Of a stretch of DNA of 64,000 nt, positions 26,153 through 33,886 are shown one piece after another. How positions within the stretch are numbered: position 1 is the first letter of the stretch; every line of letters begins with the position of its first letter. Source of the stretch: a virus; the IMG/VR virus record IMGVR_UViG_3300048672_000527, positions 1-64,000 of that record; one strand, written 5' to 3'. Both the position numbers and the translations under genes were made by a program. Below the pieces are notes generated by a model. It did no database searches. It was not told the DNA's origin and saw only the letters and a list, made by a program, of their open reading frames with translations.

Positions 26153-27864
26153 GTAAAAACATATACGAACAGTTAGGTGAGAGACGTAAAAAGGAACAAG
26201 AAGATGGTTTAATGCCCACTTGGTACACTACTGGTGGCGCCCAGATGTTTTACGACAAATATGAATATCAGACTAATGGCCGTTCCGTCCGTGGTCAGTT
26301 TGAACGTATTGCCTCTACAGCAGCCAAGCATCTTAAAGGAACAAAGTATGAAGTCGAAGCATATGATTGGTTCTTTAAACTACTTTGGAACAGCTGGCTA
26401 AGTCCATCGACTCCTGTTCTAGCTAACATGGGTACTGAACGTGGTATGCCAGTTAGTTGTTCGGGTAGTTATGTAGATGATAGCATTTTTGGATTTTATT
26501 CAAATAGACTTGAAACAGCAATGTTAACAAAGAATGGTTTTGGTACATCATCATATCTTGGTAACATTCGCCCACGTGGTTCTAAGATTAGTGTTGGTGG
26601 TAAGGCATCTGGTGTACTACCTGTGTTCAAAGGTCATGTAGAAGATATGCGTGATGTTGCTCAAGGTACAGCGCGCCGCGGGGCATGGGCAGGTTATCTA
26701 GAAATTGATCATGGTGATTTTGACGAATTAGCAGATCACGTATTAGCAGAACCAGATGATGCTAATATAGGTTGGATTATCAAGGATCAATTCATCGAGA
26801 AACTAGAAGCTGGTGATGAGGATAGTATCCGTAGATTCCAGAAGGCGATGAAGTTGAAGATGGTATCTGGTAAGGGGTATTTTGTTTTCATTGATAAGAT
26901 TAACCGTAAGCGTCCTCAGGCATATGTCAATAAAAAGCTAAATGTATGGGCATCTAATCTGTGTACCGAGATTACTCTCTTTGCTGATCAAGAACACACA
27001 TTTACATGTGTTTTATCCTCTATGAATGATGCACGTTATGATGAGTGGAAAGATACCAAGGCTGTATTCTGGGCAACTATTTTCTTGGATTGTGTTGCAG
27101 CAGAGTTCATCGAGCGTGGTAAAAAGGTTCAAGGGCTAGAGAAGGCAGTTCGCTTTACAGAGAAGGGCCGCGCACTTGGGTTGGGGCAATGTGGATTGCA
27201 TACTCTATTCCAAATGAAGGGTTTCCCGTTTGAGAGTTTTGATGCGCATATGCTGTCACAAGAAATTGCTTCTCATATCTGGCAGCAATCAGAACTTGCT
27301 AGTAAGGATATGGCTATTGAACTTGGTGTACCAGAATGGTGCGAGGGTACTGGCTTGCGTAATACACATCGGATCGCGCCAGCGCCAACTAAATCAACTG
27401 CATTACTAATGGGTGGTGTTTCTGAAGGTATCAACCCTGACCCCGGAATGTCTTATACACAAACTACAGCTGCAGGTGAAGTGAATCGTATCAATCCGAT
27501 TCTTCTAGAGATTATGAAAAAGGCCGGGGCTTATAACAAGAAAAATATTCAAGATATTACCGATAAACAAGGTTCAGTACAACATGTTGATTGGTTAACT
27601 CCCGAACAAAAAGAAGTCTTTAAAACTGCATTTGAAATCAACCAAAAGGTGATTCTGCGCATGGCTGCTGCCCGAGGTAAATATATTGATCAGTGGCAAT
27701 CACTGAATCTATTCTTTGGTGCAGATGAAGACCCAGCATGGATCGCTGAGGTACATGCAGAGGCATTCAGAAACCCAGACATCCTAGGTTTGTACTACAT
27801 ATATACAGTAGCAAGTAATACTGCATTAACTGCTAAGAATACAGAGTGTGAAGCGTGCTCGTAA
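26149..27864 (+). CDS. nrdA: Ribonucleoside-diphosphate reductase, alpha subunit
   Basis: The 571-residue catalytic subunit starts MSKNIYEQLG on the stop of nrdB. Active-site elements are present in order: PVSCSGSYV (redox Cys), NLCTEITL (thiyl-radical Cys flanked by Asn and Glu), CVLSSMN (second redox Cys) and PAPTKSTALLMG. The C-terminus ECEACS carries the mobile Cys pair that is re-reduced by thioredoxin or glutaredoxin. An N-terminal ATP-cone is absent, so dATP feedback inhibition at that site is probably lost, as in many phage enzymes. A thioredoxin-like gene follows at once. Confidence 0.92.
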   Translation: MSKNIYEQLGERRKKEQEDGLMPTWYTTGGAQMFYDKYEYQTNGRSVRGQFERIASTAAKHLKGTKYEVEAYDWFFKLLWNSWLSPSTPVLANMGTERGMPVSCSGSYVDDSIFGFYSNRLETAMLTKNGFGTSSYLGNIRPRGSKISVGGKASGVLPVFKGHVEDMRDVAQGTARRGAWAGYLEIDHGDFDELADHVLAEPDDANIGWIIKDQFIEKLEAGDEDSIRRFQKAMKLKMVSGKGYFVFIDKINRKRPQAYVNKKLNVWASNLCTEITLFADQEHTFTCVLSSMNDARYDEWKDTKAVFWATIFLDCVAAEFIERGKKVQGLEKAVRFTEKGRALGLGQCGLHTLFQMKGFPFESFDAHMLSQEIASHIWQQSELASKDMAIELGVPEWCEGTGLRNTHRIAPAPTKSTALLMGGVSEGINPDPGMSYTQTTAAGEVNRINPILLEIMKKAGAYNKKNIQDITDKQGSVQHVDWLTPEQKEVFKTAFEINQKVILRMAAARGKYIDQWQSLNLFFGADEDPAWIAEVHAEAFRNPDILGLYYIYTVASNTALTAKNTECEACS

Positions 27865-27874
27865 AGGAAATAAA

Positions 27875-28138
27875 ATGAAAATTCTGAAATTTCAGGCTGT
27901 TTGGTGTAATAGCTGTCATTTTTTGTCGGAAACTCTTTCCAAAATGGAATTAGGTATGATTGTAGAACCGGTTGATATTGACCGCGACGTAGCAATCTGC
28001 TCTGAATACGGGGTTCGTTCTATTCCAACTATGATCCTTATTGATGATAAAGGTATTGAACAAGCACGTATGAATGGGAATCAAACTCCCGCCAAAATTA
28101 CAGAATTTATTAAAAAGGGAGCTGCTAGTGTCAAATAA
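27875..28138 (+). CDS. Thioredoxin-like redox protein
   Basis: The 87-residue product has the thioredoxin fold order: strand, then WCNSC (C11 and C14), and the cis-Pro motif SIPTMIL near residue 56. It is shorter than E. coli thioredoxin (108), as usual for phage forms. The ATG giving MKILKFQAVW has an AAGGAA ribosome site. Directly after nrdA, it is likely the electron donor for the reductase. Confidence 0.88.
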   Translation: MKILKFQAVWCNSCHFLSETLSKMELGMIVEPVDIDRDVAICSEYGVRSIPTMILIDDKGIEQARMNGNQTPAKITEFIKKGAASVK

Positions 28139-28286
28139 ATTAATTCTAAAGTGCAACGCATGTGGCGCAGAAGGTACCATTAAACTTGACGATGATCATC
28201 AGATCGAGTGTTGTCCCTCATGTGGTTCAGCACTCGATCTTGAAACCGATGAAGATATTGATGATATATACGGCTACGAAAATTGA
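28128..28286 (+). CDS. Small zinc-ribbon protein
   Basis: A GTG with AGGGAG seven bases upstream gives a 52-residue protein with two Cys pairs, KCNACG and CCPSCG, about 17 residues apart, forming a rubredoxin-like zinc ribbon, and an acidic tail. It overlaps the end of the thioredoxin-like gene, so it is co-translated with the nucleotide-reduction genes. It may be a redox or nucleic-acid-binding accessory; the sequence does not decide. Confidence 0.75.
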   Translation: MSNKLILKCNACGAEGTIKLDDDHQIECCPSCGSALDLETDEDIDDIYGYEN

Positions 28287-28990
28287 GTTCTTCTTTTATA
28301 TGTAGCTCTCATTTTTTCTATAGTCTCTTTTGAGTGTTTACGGCCAGTATTGTCCGGGAATCCATTATGTGTTCCCGGTTTATAACCCATTAAACAACCT
28401 TGTGCTATTGCTTCATTGATGTCTACTAACTTAACTCTAATATTTTTCCCAACTATATTATGCATCCAACATAACTTTTTAGCCTTTACTGTCTCTGAAC
28501 ACTTTTTTGATGCATTTGGGTTTTTAGGTTGAGGTCTTCCTTTTAATGCTTCGGAAACTTTTCTTTTGTGTTCTTCCGTTTGAACATATGTTCTAACTGC
28601 GGCCCGCGCTGATTTGGACATTTTCTGTCTCTGTTGTTCGGTGAATTGATAACCTTCACCACCAGAAAGACCAGTTTCTTCCATTAAATTTGCCCAGTGT
28701 TTTGATTTCACTATATCATTTATTTTTGAAAAATACGTTGCAAATTTAACTAATTCTTCTAAGTCTGTAAACAAACAATACCATAAAGTATCAATTTGTT
28801 TAACTCCGTGTTTTTCTATGTGGCGTTTCCAAACTTTGCCCGATCCAGTATATGAGACCGGATTTTTCTGTACGGTTTTTCCAAAATACATTAAACCTGT
28901 AACTCGGTGTTGTTTTATATAAAGAAAAGTAGGTTTGAAATTATCAATTTGCTTCTGTGTAGCATAATTATAAATAGATGTGCTGGTCAT
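28274..28990 (-). CDS. GIY-YIG-type homing endonuclease, minus strand
   Basis: The 238-residue protein carries a variant GIY-YIG signature TFLYIKQHRVTGLMYFGKT, a YTGSGKVWKRHIEKHG segment and a WANLMEETGLSGGEG stretch. NUMOD3-type DNA-binding units follow (KRKVSEALKGR, HSKETIEKMRATY). It is antisense to all neighbours, overlaps the end of the zinc-ribbon gene by 13 bases, and has a T4-type late promoter 60 bases upstream. Close relatives lie at 39.2 kb and 48.1 kb. It is a free-standing mobile endonuclease inserted between the reductase and modification genes. Confidence 0.85.
   Translation of the reverse strand: MTSTSIYNYATQKQIDNFKPTFLYIKQHRVTGLMYFGKTVQKNPVSYTGSGKVWKRHIEKHGVKQIDTLWYCLFTDLEELVKFATYFSKINDIVKSKHWANLMEETGLSGGEGYQFTEQQRQKMSKSARAAVRTYVQTEEHKRKVSEALKGRPQPKNPNASKKCSETVKAKKLCWMHNIVGKNIRVKLVDINEAIAQGCLMGYKPGTHNGFPDNTGRKHSKETIEKMRATYKRRTQFS
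28969..28976 (+). promoter_or_regulatory. T4-type late promoter (plus strand)
   Basis: TATAAATA faces the small plus-strand genes that start about 100 bases downstream. It lies inside the first codons of the minus-strand endonuclease, so transcription from it would be antisense to that start. It forms a pair of oppositely directed late promoters with the one at 29052. Confidence 0.5.
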
Positions 28991-29051
28991 ATGACTCCTA
29001 AGAACGGTTGACTAGAGATAGTGGAAGGGCTCAATCTTCGCGACTATCAAG

Positions 29052-29059
29052 TATTTATA
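29052..29059 (-). promoter_or_regulatory. T4-type late promoter for the minus-strand GIY-YIG gene
   Basis: The plus strand reads TATTTATA, the reverse of the T4 late consensus TATAAATA. It is about 60 bases upstream of the minus-strand endonuclease start, so that gene can be expressed late independently of its antisense neighbours. Confidence 0.65.
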
Positions 29060-29075
29060 AGATTCGGAGTTTAAA

Positions 29076-29201
29076 ATGAACTATTTTTGGTGCCCATATT
29101 GTAAGGAACTAATACCAGTTCCTATGTATTCAAAGCATAAAGATGAGATTCATATGTTAGAACCATTCCCGTCTCTTGATAAACTACGAGGTGAGGAGTG
29201 A
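29076..29201 (+). CDS. Very small zinc-finger-like protein
   Basis: This 41-residue gene starts MNYFWCPYCKELIPV after a GGAG ribosome site and ends in a GTGA overlap with the next start. The CPYC pair and a downstream His pair (at H21 and H26) could form a single zinc site. Good ribosome site, exact coupling and coding-like composition support it as real. Function is unknown. Confidence 0.6.
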   Translation: MNYFWCPYCKELIPVPMYSKHKDEIHMLEPFPSLDKLRGEE

Positions 29202-29650
29202 CCGAGGGGTGGTTTTATAATGACGAATTGATTGATGACGAATCTCAGTTTCCTGAAAAGACTCTCGGGTTCGTCTACAAAATAACTCGGTTGAGTGACG
29301 GAAAATTTTATTATGGTAAGAAACTCGCGTACTTTAAAAAGACTAGCGTCAGAACGGTTGTTCTTAAAAATGGTACAAAGAAGAAAAAGAAAATTTCCAC
29401 TCTCGTACCTAGCGATTGGAAAACATACTGGAGTAGCTCGCCTGAACTTCTTGCTGATGTTGAAAAATACGGATCACCCGCTTTCATCCGTGAAATTTTA
29501 TGTTTCTGTGAAAACAAAGGGTCACTTGGTTATTACGAGATGAAATTTCAGATGGACGCTCGTGTTCTTGAAAATAGAGAAACAACATACAACGGTATTG
29601 TAAATGCAAGGGTTCATTGGTCCCATATAAAACCAATACTTGAGAAGTAA
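29198..29650 (+). CDS. GIY-YIG-like phage protein
   Basis: The GTG start overlaps the preceding stop. The 150-residue protein has LGFVYKITRLSDGKFYYGKK, a GIY-YIG-type first and second strand pair. A Lys-rich loop follows, then DWKTYWSSSPELLADV and FIREILCFC...EMKFQ, matching the catalytic Arg/Glu layout of the fold. It lacks any NUMOD DNA-binding tail. The family is conserved in T4-like phages as a stand-alone nuclease-like domain. It may act as a structure-specific nuclease rather than a homing enzyme. Confidence 0.75.
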   Translation: MTEGWFYNDELIDDESQFPEKTLGFVYKITRLSDGKFYYGKKLAYFKKTSVRTVVLKNGTKKKKKISTLVPSDWKTYWSSSPELLADVEKYGSPAFIREILCFCENKGSLGYYEMKFQMDARVLENRETTYNGIVNARVHWSHIKPILEK

Positions 29651-29676
29651 CTGGGTTACAGTGAAAATTTAAAATT

Positions 29677-29726
29677 GTGTATCTTAAAACGATCATTAAC
29701 AGCTTAATGTCCTGTATTAGATACAC
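29677..29726 (+). other. Nested inverted repeat (RNA hairpin candidate)
   Basis: In a 130-base gap an 8-bp outer stem (GTGTATCT with AGATACAC) encloses a 6-bp inner stem (CATTAA, loop CAGC, TTAATG). The two are separated by 9-base loops on each side. No U-run follows, so it is not a standard terminator. The rest of the gap holds no open frame I can support, only the promoter at its right end. Confidence 0.45.
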
Positions 29727-29746
29727 TTTGTGACTTGGTTACATTA

Positions 29747-29775
29747 TTTCGTAATTTCATTTTTGGATGTAAAAT
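29747..29775 (+). promoter_or_regulatory. Sigma70-like promoter, leaderless type
   Basis: A TAAAAT -10 preceded by TG lies 17 bases from TTTCGT. The ATG of the next gene is five bases after the -10, so the message would begin at or next to the start codon. Confidence 0.4.
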
Positions 29776-29780
29776 TAATC

Positions 29781-29987
29781 ATGAAAATCAAAACTCGTTA
29801 TGAACGGATTCAAAAGAACCTTACTAAATCCTATGATCAACTTAAGCTGCTACAAGCTGAATGTACTCATGAAAATAAGACTATGAAGTACCGTGGTGAC
29901 ACCGGCAACTGGGATAGGTCTGATGATTGTTATTGGATCGAGCACAATTGCCCTGACTGCGGGAAACACTGGACAACACCTCAATGA
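29781..29987 (+). CDS. Small Cys/His protein, possible zinc-binding
   Basis: The ATG giving MKIKTRYERIQ is chosen because it directly follows a -10 element; an in-frame ATG 51 bases earlier has no ribosome site. The 68-residue protein has a basic helical start, then CTHEN, and ends NCPDCGKHWTTPQ, so one C..H and one CPDC-GKH set could bind zinc. It precedes the sugar-modification operon. Function is unknown. Confidence 0.6.
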   Translation: MKIKTRYERIQKNLTKSYDQLKLLQAECTHENKTMKYRGDTGNWDRSDDCYWIEHNCPDCGKHWTTPQ

Positions 29988-29990
29988 TTA

Positions 29991-30019
29991 TTTCTAAGTA
30001 AGAAATAACTCGTTATAAT
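29991..30019 (+). promoter_or_regulatory. Sigma70-like promoter of the sugar-modification operon
   Basis: TTTCTA, 17 bases, then a perfect TATAAT. The glycosyltransferase ATG is five bases after the -10 and no ribosome site is present, which predicts a leaderless message. Confidence 0.55.
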
Positions 30020-30024
30020 TCATT

Positions 30025-30957
30025 ATGCAACCAAAATACCCAATTTACATTATTTCCAAAGGGCGCTGGGAATCACGCCAAACTTCGCGAGCACTAGAAC
30101 GTATGAATGTTCCTTACTCTATAGTTGTAGAGGAAAGTGAATACGATAACTATGCTGCTGTTATTGATCCCAAGAAAATCATTAAACTACCTAAGGACTT
30201 TCGACAAGACCCTCGGTATGCAATTCCAGATGAACTTGGTCAAATGGGCGGCGGCATTCCTGCACGTAATTTTGTATGGGAACACAGTAAGGCTCTAGGA
30301 CACAAACGGCACTGGATTATGGATGATAATATCCAATACTTTGCTCGATTGAATCGTAATAAGAAAATCCGTCTTGCTGATGGGACCGGGCTTCGTTGTG
30401 TAGAGGACTTTACGGATCGCTATGAGAATGTTCCTATGTCGGGACTTCAGTATCAGTTCTTCTGCCCCGCTGCCAAGAAGCGTCCACCGTACTATATTAA
30501 TGTCCGTGTGTATAGCTGTATTCTTCTTTCAAATGATTTAGATTTGCGCTGGCGCGGAAAGTACAATGAGGATACTGATTTGAGTTTGCGCATTCTCAAA
30601 GATGGACACTGCACACTATTATTCAATCAATTCCTATGTGCAAAGACTGCCACTATGACTATGAAAGGTGGTAATACAGAGGAAATTTATCAAAAGGACC
30701 AAGCTGCTTTTGATAATCGTGCTACATTTGCAAAGACACTTAAGTATCACCACCCCGATGTGACCGAAGTTGATTATCGATGGGGTCGTGTACACCACGT
30801 TGTTGATTATAGTGGCTTCATTAAGAACAATAAATTGGTACTTAAGAGTGGTCTAAATATTCCGCGTGGGCCAAATGAGCACGGTATGAAATTAATTGAA
30901 ATGAAAGCACCTATTGCGGGTGATGCAGCAGACGATATGGAGGAAGCAGATGAGTAA
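30025..30957 (+). CDS. TET-associated-type glycosyltransferase (TAGT), predicted DNA base glycosylation
   Basis: The 310-residue protein matches the pattern of the TET/JBP-associated glycosyltransferase family described in phages: IYIISKGRW at the start, GGGIPARNFVWEHSK, RHWIMDDNIQYF with an acidic metal site, VRVYSCILL, RWRGKYNEDTDLSLRILKDG and KGGN. These enzymes have a GT-A-like fold and are proposed to add sugars to hydroxymethylated pyrimidines in DNA. The gene heads an operon with overlapping starts that includes nucleotide-sugar enzymes. No thymidylate-synthase-like or TET dioxygenase partner is seen in the window, so the modified base cannot be named. Confidence 0.85.
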   Translation: MQPKYPIYIISKGRWESRQTSRALERMNVPYSIVVEESEYDNYAAVIDPKKIIKLPKDFRQDPRYAIPDELGQMGGGIPARNFVWEHSKALGHKRHWIMDDNIQYFARLNRNKKIRLADGTGLRCVEDFTDRYENVPMSGLQYQFFCPAAKKRPPYYINVRVYSCILLSNDLDLRWRGKYNEDTDLSLRILKDGHCTLLFNQFLCAKTATMTMKGGNTEEIYQKDQAAFDNRATFAKTLKYHHPDVTEVDYRWGRVHHVVDYSGFIKNNKLVLKSGLNIPRGPNEHGMKLIEMKAPIAGDAADDMEEADE

Positions 30958-31237
30958 TTTGTTTATATTAACTGGTCAAGAAGATGAATCTGATCAGGTT
31001 GATAAATTTGGTTATGATGGTATGCCAGAGTTTGTTCAAGAGGATAAATCTGAGTTTCATATGATTAAGGTTCGTTTTAATTGTGAACAAGATGTTCTTG
31101 ACTTTGCTAAAGCACTAGGACAACCTCATATCACAACGCGAACAAAATTTACATGGTATCCACGTCAAAGAGCTGGTGCTTCTCTAGAACGTTGGATTGG
31201 TGATACTTCTTCTGAGGCATTTGATGAGTACAAATAA
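30950..31237 (+). CDS. Conserved small protein of the modification operon
   Basis: The 95-residue product starts MSNLFILTGQEDE inside the end of the glycosyltransferase gene. Its core, MIKVRFNCEQDVLDFAKAL followed by TKFTWYPRQ, resembles a short alpha/beta domain I have seen next to phage modification and ParB-like genes. It probably works with the glycosyltransferase or binds DNA, but this rests on neighbourhood only. It overlaps the next gene by 14 bases. Confidence 0.65.
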   Translation: MSNLFILTGQEDESDQVDKFGYDGMPEFVQEDKSEFHMIKVRFNCEQDVLDFAKALGQPHITTRTKFTWYPRQRAGASLERWIGDTSSEAFDEYK

Positions 31238-32069
31238 TATTAACATTGGTATTGTTGGACACGGTTTTGTTGGTAAAGCTGTAGAATTCGGCTTTCAAGA
31301 TCAAGTTCTATCTATTGTAGATAAACGATATGACTCTACTGTGCGAGATATTCTGGGCGATGATCTGAACTTATCTGCTGTATTTGTTTGCCTTCCAACT
31401 CCAACTGGACTAGATGGTGATATTGATACCAGTATTGTTGAAGATGCTCTAAGAGAACTTAGTGTTCTAAAATGTCCGATCATTCTTAAGTCAACTGTGA
31501 TTCCTAGTGTTGTCAAGAAATTTGCAGAACTGTATGAAAATTTCGTATATAATCCAGAGTTTCTAACAGAAGCAAATGCCCGTATTGATTTTGTGAATCC
31601 ACCGATGCATGTGTTTGGCGGTACCGAAGAATATTGTCAAATTGTTTCAAATTTGTACAAGAATTATAGTCTCTGTAAAAAGAATGTCCCTGAATATTGG
31701 ATGTTGGCAGAGGAAGCATCGCTTGTCAAATACTCAATGAATTCATTTCTGGCACTGAAGGTTAGTTTCTGGAATCAAATTAAGGAACTGGCAGATGAGC
31801 ACGGGATTGATTATAATTTTGTTGCAGATGTAGTTGGTACTGATCCGCGGATTGGCCACTCACATATGTCTGTACCCGGACCTGATGGTCGCCGAGGTTA
31901 TGGGAGTGCTTGCTTTGCAAAGGACATCCCCGCGTTGATTCACTTCGCAGATGGTGGTCTAAGTATTCTTAAAGAGTCTTGGAATTATAATTGTGATGTT
32001 CGTAACCAGTATAAAGACTTACTACCGCGTGAACAAGAACAACACGTACAGTTTAGGAAAATTCAATGA
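31224..32069 (+). CDS. UDP-glucose/GDP-mannose 6-dehydrogenase-like, lacking C-terminal domain
   Basis: The 281-residue protein has the Rossmann motif GIVGHGFVGKAV, then FVCLPTPTG, KSTVIPS and NPEFLTEANA. Next come the Lys/Asn helix LVKYSMNSFLALKVSFWNQ and the catalytic-Cys loop GYGSACFAKD. All catalytic elements of UDP-sugar dehydrogenases are present, but the C-terminal nucleotide-sugar domain of the 380-450-residue enzymes is missing. It would oxidise the C6 hydroxyl of a nucleotide sugar to the uronic acid. It lies between the glycosyltransferase and a cytidylyltransferase in one operon. Confidence 0.85.
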   Translation: MSTNNINIGIVGHGFVGKAVEFGFQDQVLSIVDKRYDSTVRDILGDDLNLSAVFVCLPTPTGLDGDIDTSIVEDALRELSVLKCPIILKSTVIPSVVKKFAELYENFVYNPEFLTEANARIDFVNPPMHVFGGTEEYCQIVSNLYKNYSLCKKNVPEYWMLAEEASLVKYSMNSFLALKVSFWNQIKELADEHGIDYNFVADVVGTDPRIGHSHMSVPGPDGRRGYGSACFAKDIPALIHFADGGLSILKESWNYNCDVRNQYKDLLPREQEQHVQFRKIQ

Positions 32070-32470
32070 AAATAGGATTTGTCTGTTCTAGTTTTGATCT
32101 GTTTCATGCTGGTCACGTCCTTATGCTTAAGGAAGCAAAGACCCAATGCGATTATTTAATTGCTGCATTGCAGACTGATCCGACTATTGATCGTGATTGG
32201 AAAAATAAACCTGTCCAGACTGTATTTGAACGATACGTGCAGCTTGAGGGCTGTAAGTATGTTGATCAAATTATCCCATATACAACCGAATCTGAACTAA
32301 AGGATATACTCCTGTCTTATCATATTGATGTTCGTATCATGGGTGAGGAGTATCAAGGTAAAGAATTCACCGGTAGTGATTTGGATATACCTATATATTT
32401 TAATAAACGAAAGCACAGTTTTTCGTCATCAGATTTACGGAAACGTGTAGCAACTCTGGAAAAGAAATAA
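32066..32470 (+). CDS. Cytidylyltransferase (TagD/RfaE-like)
   Basis: The 134-residue enzyme has the HIGH-type motif FDLFHAGHVLML, the KPVQTVFERY loop and SFSSSDLRKRV, which is the SST(x)IK-type C-terminal motif. Length fits glycerol-3-phosphate cytidylyltransferase relatives. It would activate a phosphorylated sugar or polyol with CTP. Both ends overlap neighbouring genes (ATGA upstream, shared base downstream). In this operon it probably helps make a sugar donor; the substrate is not determined. Confidence 0.85.
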   Translation: MKIGFVCSSFDLFHAGHVLMLKEAKTQCDYLIAALQTDPTIDRDWKNKPVQTVFERYVQLEGCKYVDQIIPYTTESELKDILLSYHIDVRIMGEEYQGKEFTGSDLDIPIYFNKRKHSFSSSDLRKRVATLEKK

Positions 32471-33318
32471 TGGCAAGAATTTTAGTTACGGGTGGTGCTG
32501 GGTTTATTGGCTCCAATCTATGTGAAGCGTTAATCAAAGAAGGTCATATCGTTCATTCTTTGGATAATTACTCCACGGGTTCTATTGAGAATCACGTGGA
32601 TGGTGTTGTGTACTTTCAAGGTGATACAGCACATATTTCTAAATTATCCGATCAAGCATACGATATGATTTATCACTTGGGTGAGTACTCACGTGTTGAG
32701 CAATCGTTCAATGAATTTGATAAGGTTTGGAATTTTAATATAGCTGGAACAAAAAATGTTCTAGAATTTGCCAAGATGAAGCAAGCTAAGTTGATTTATG
32801 CTGGCTCGTCCACGAAATTTGGTGATAACGGAAGTAATTCATCTCCTTACGCTTGGTCAAAGGCTAGCAATACTCAACTGGTGATGAACTACTCTGAGTG
32901 GTATGGTCTTGATTATGCTATCACCTATTTCTATAATGCTTATGGGAAAAGAGAAATCTCTGACGGGCAGTATGCTACATTAATAGCTAAGTTCAAGAAC
33001 CGTGTTAAGTCTGGACTTCCACTTGAAGTTGTTTTACCAGGAACACAACAGCGGAACTTTACCCACATCGACGATATTGTCAGTGGTCTAATCGCTGTTG
33101 GTTTCAGAGGTAGGGGTGATGGATATGGGATCGGCTCACCAGAGACATTCTCGGTTGCAGAAGTGGCGGAGATGTTTAAAGCAGATGTCAAATTTCTAGA
33201 ACCACGTAGGGGTAATAGAATGACAGCACCAGTGATTAGTGATAAAACGCGGGAATTAGGCTGGGAAGCAAAGAATCATTTACGTGATCATATTGCGGAA
33301 TTTTTGGCTACATTATGA
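32470..33318 (+). CDS. NAD-dependent epimerase/dehydratase (extended SDR)
   Basis: The 282-residue protein begins ILVTGGAGFIGSNL (GxxGxxG NAD site) and has YAGSSTKFG and the catalytic SPYAWSK (YxxxK). Substrate-side motifs YFYNAYGKR and QQRNFTHIDDIV follow. It belongs with UDP-glucose 4-epimerases, UDP-glucuronate decarboxylases and related enzymes. Following a UDP-sugar dehydrogenase-like gene, a decarboxylase or epimerase acting on a uronic acid (toward a pentose donor) is one reasonable path. The reaction cannot be fixed from sequence. Confidence 0.88.
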   Translation: MARILVTGGAGFIGSNLCEALIKEGHIVHSLDNYSTGSIENHVDGVVYFQGDTAHISKLSDQAYDMIYHLGEYSRVEQSFNEFDKVWNFNIAGTKNVLEFAKMKQAKLIYAGSSTKFGDNGSNSSPYAWSKASNTQLVMNYSEWYGLDYAITYFYNAYGKREISDGQYATLIAKFKNRVKSGLPLEVVLPGTQQRNFTHIDDIVSGLIAVGFRGRGDGYGIGSPETFSVAEVAEMFKADVKFLEPRRGNRMTAPVISDKTRELGWEAKNHLRDHIAEFLATL

Positions 33319-33494
33319 ATGACCGAGTCAACGATGCTATAATCAAACGGGTATTAATACCTTGTTACGAGATTATAGATTCTTTATTAACAGCACAAAC
33401 TACCGGGAAACCTGTCTCGAAAGAAGTTGTTTTAGCTGCTAAGAAAATACTTCCCGGAAAATATACCAATAGTTTCCAGGCACCAAAGAAATAA
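33315..33494 (+). CDS. Small hypothetical protein at the end of the sugar operon
   Basis: The 59-residue protein starts MNDRVNDAIIKRVL on the TGA of the epimerase (ATGA overlap). It has a helical start with one Cys (IPCYE) and a basic C-terminal half (AAKKILPGKY). Coupled start and uninterrupted frame support it. A TATAAT lies inside its start. I recognise no family. Confidence 0.55.
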   Translation: MNDRVNDAIIKRVLIPCYEIIDSLLTAQTTGKPVSKEVVLAAKKILPGKYTNSFQAPKK

Positions 33495-33496
33495 TT

Positions 33497-33886
33497 ATGA
33501 AAACAGTTATCTATACAAATAGTCTTGAACCTATTACTGTAATTGATCTTCCAGATTATGTTTTTAAGTATCTAGAAGAACGAGGTACTGTTCGTATACC
33601 AGTATGGGAACCACCGAGATATATTCCAGCTGATTTGACTTTGAACGAAACAGTGATTAATTATCGCCAAGTGACACTAACAGCACATCAAGTTAGAGGT
33701 TTAACATTTAGTACAGGTAAAAATTACTTTGCTAATCACTATATCCTAACCACATATGATGAAGAATCTGCACTACTATTGAAATCAACTTTTCTTGCAG
33801 GTCAAACTTCCGCATTAAATGAAGAAAAGAGAAGAGCATTTGCAAACGGTTTTATGGATGCTCTCTGTAGACTTGGGTCAGTATGA
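33497..33886 (+). CDS. Hypothetical conserved phage protein
   Basis: The 129-residue protein starts MKTVIYTNSLEPITVIDLPDY, follows the previous stop by two bases and overlaps the SLOG-type gene by four. It has an alpha/beta pattern with a helical C-terminus (NEEKRRAFANGFMDAL). No metal, membrane or catalytic motif is evident. I have no function to offer. Confidence 0.65.
   Translation: MKTVIYTNSLEPITVIDLPDYVFKYLEERGTVRIPVWEPPRYIPADLTLNETVINYRQVTLTAHQVRGLTFSTGKNYFANHYILTTYDEESALLLKSTFLAGQTSALNEEKRRAFANGFMDALCRLGSV

Noticed and set aside
29651-29780. Possible tRNA gene in the gap
   Set aside because: The stems do not form a cloverleaf, and there is no T-loop sequence or acceptor-stem pairing of the right size.
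29730-29780. Earlier in-frame ATG for the small Cys/His protein
   Set aside because: It lacks a ribosome site and would place the promoter -10 inside the coding sequence; the ATG at 29781 fits the leaderless pattern.
33338-33343. TATAAT inside the small gene after the epimerase
   Set aside because: No -35 at suitable spacing could be supported and it lies within a coupled coding region, so it is not listed as a promoter.
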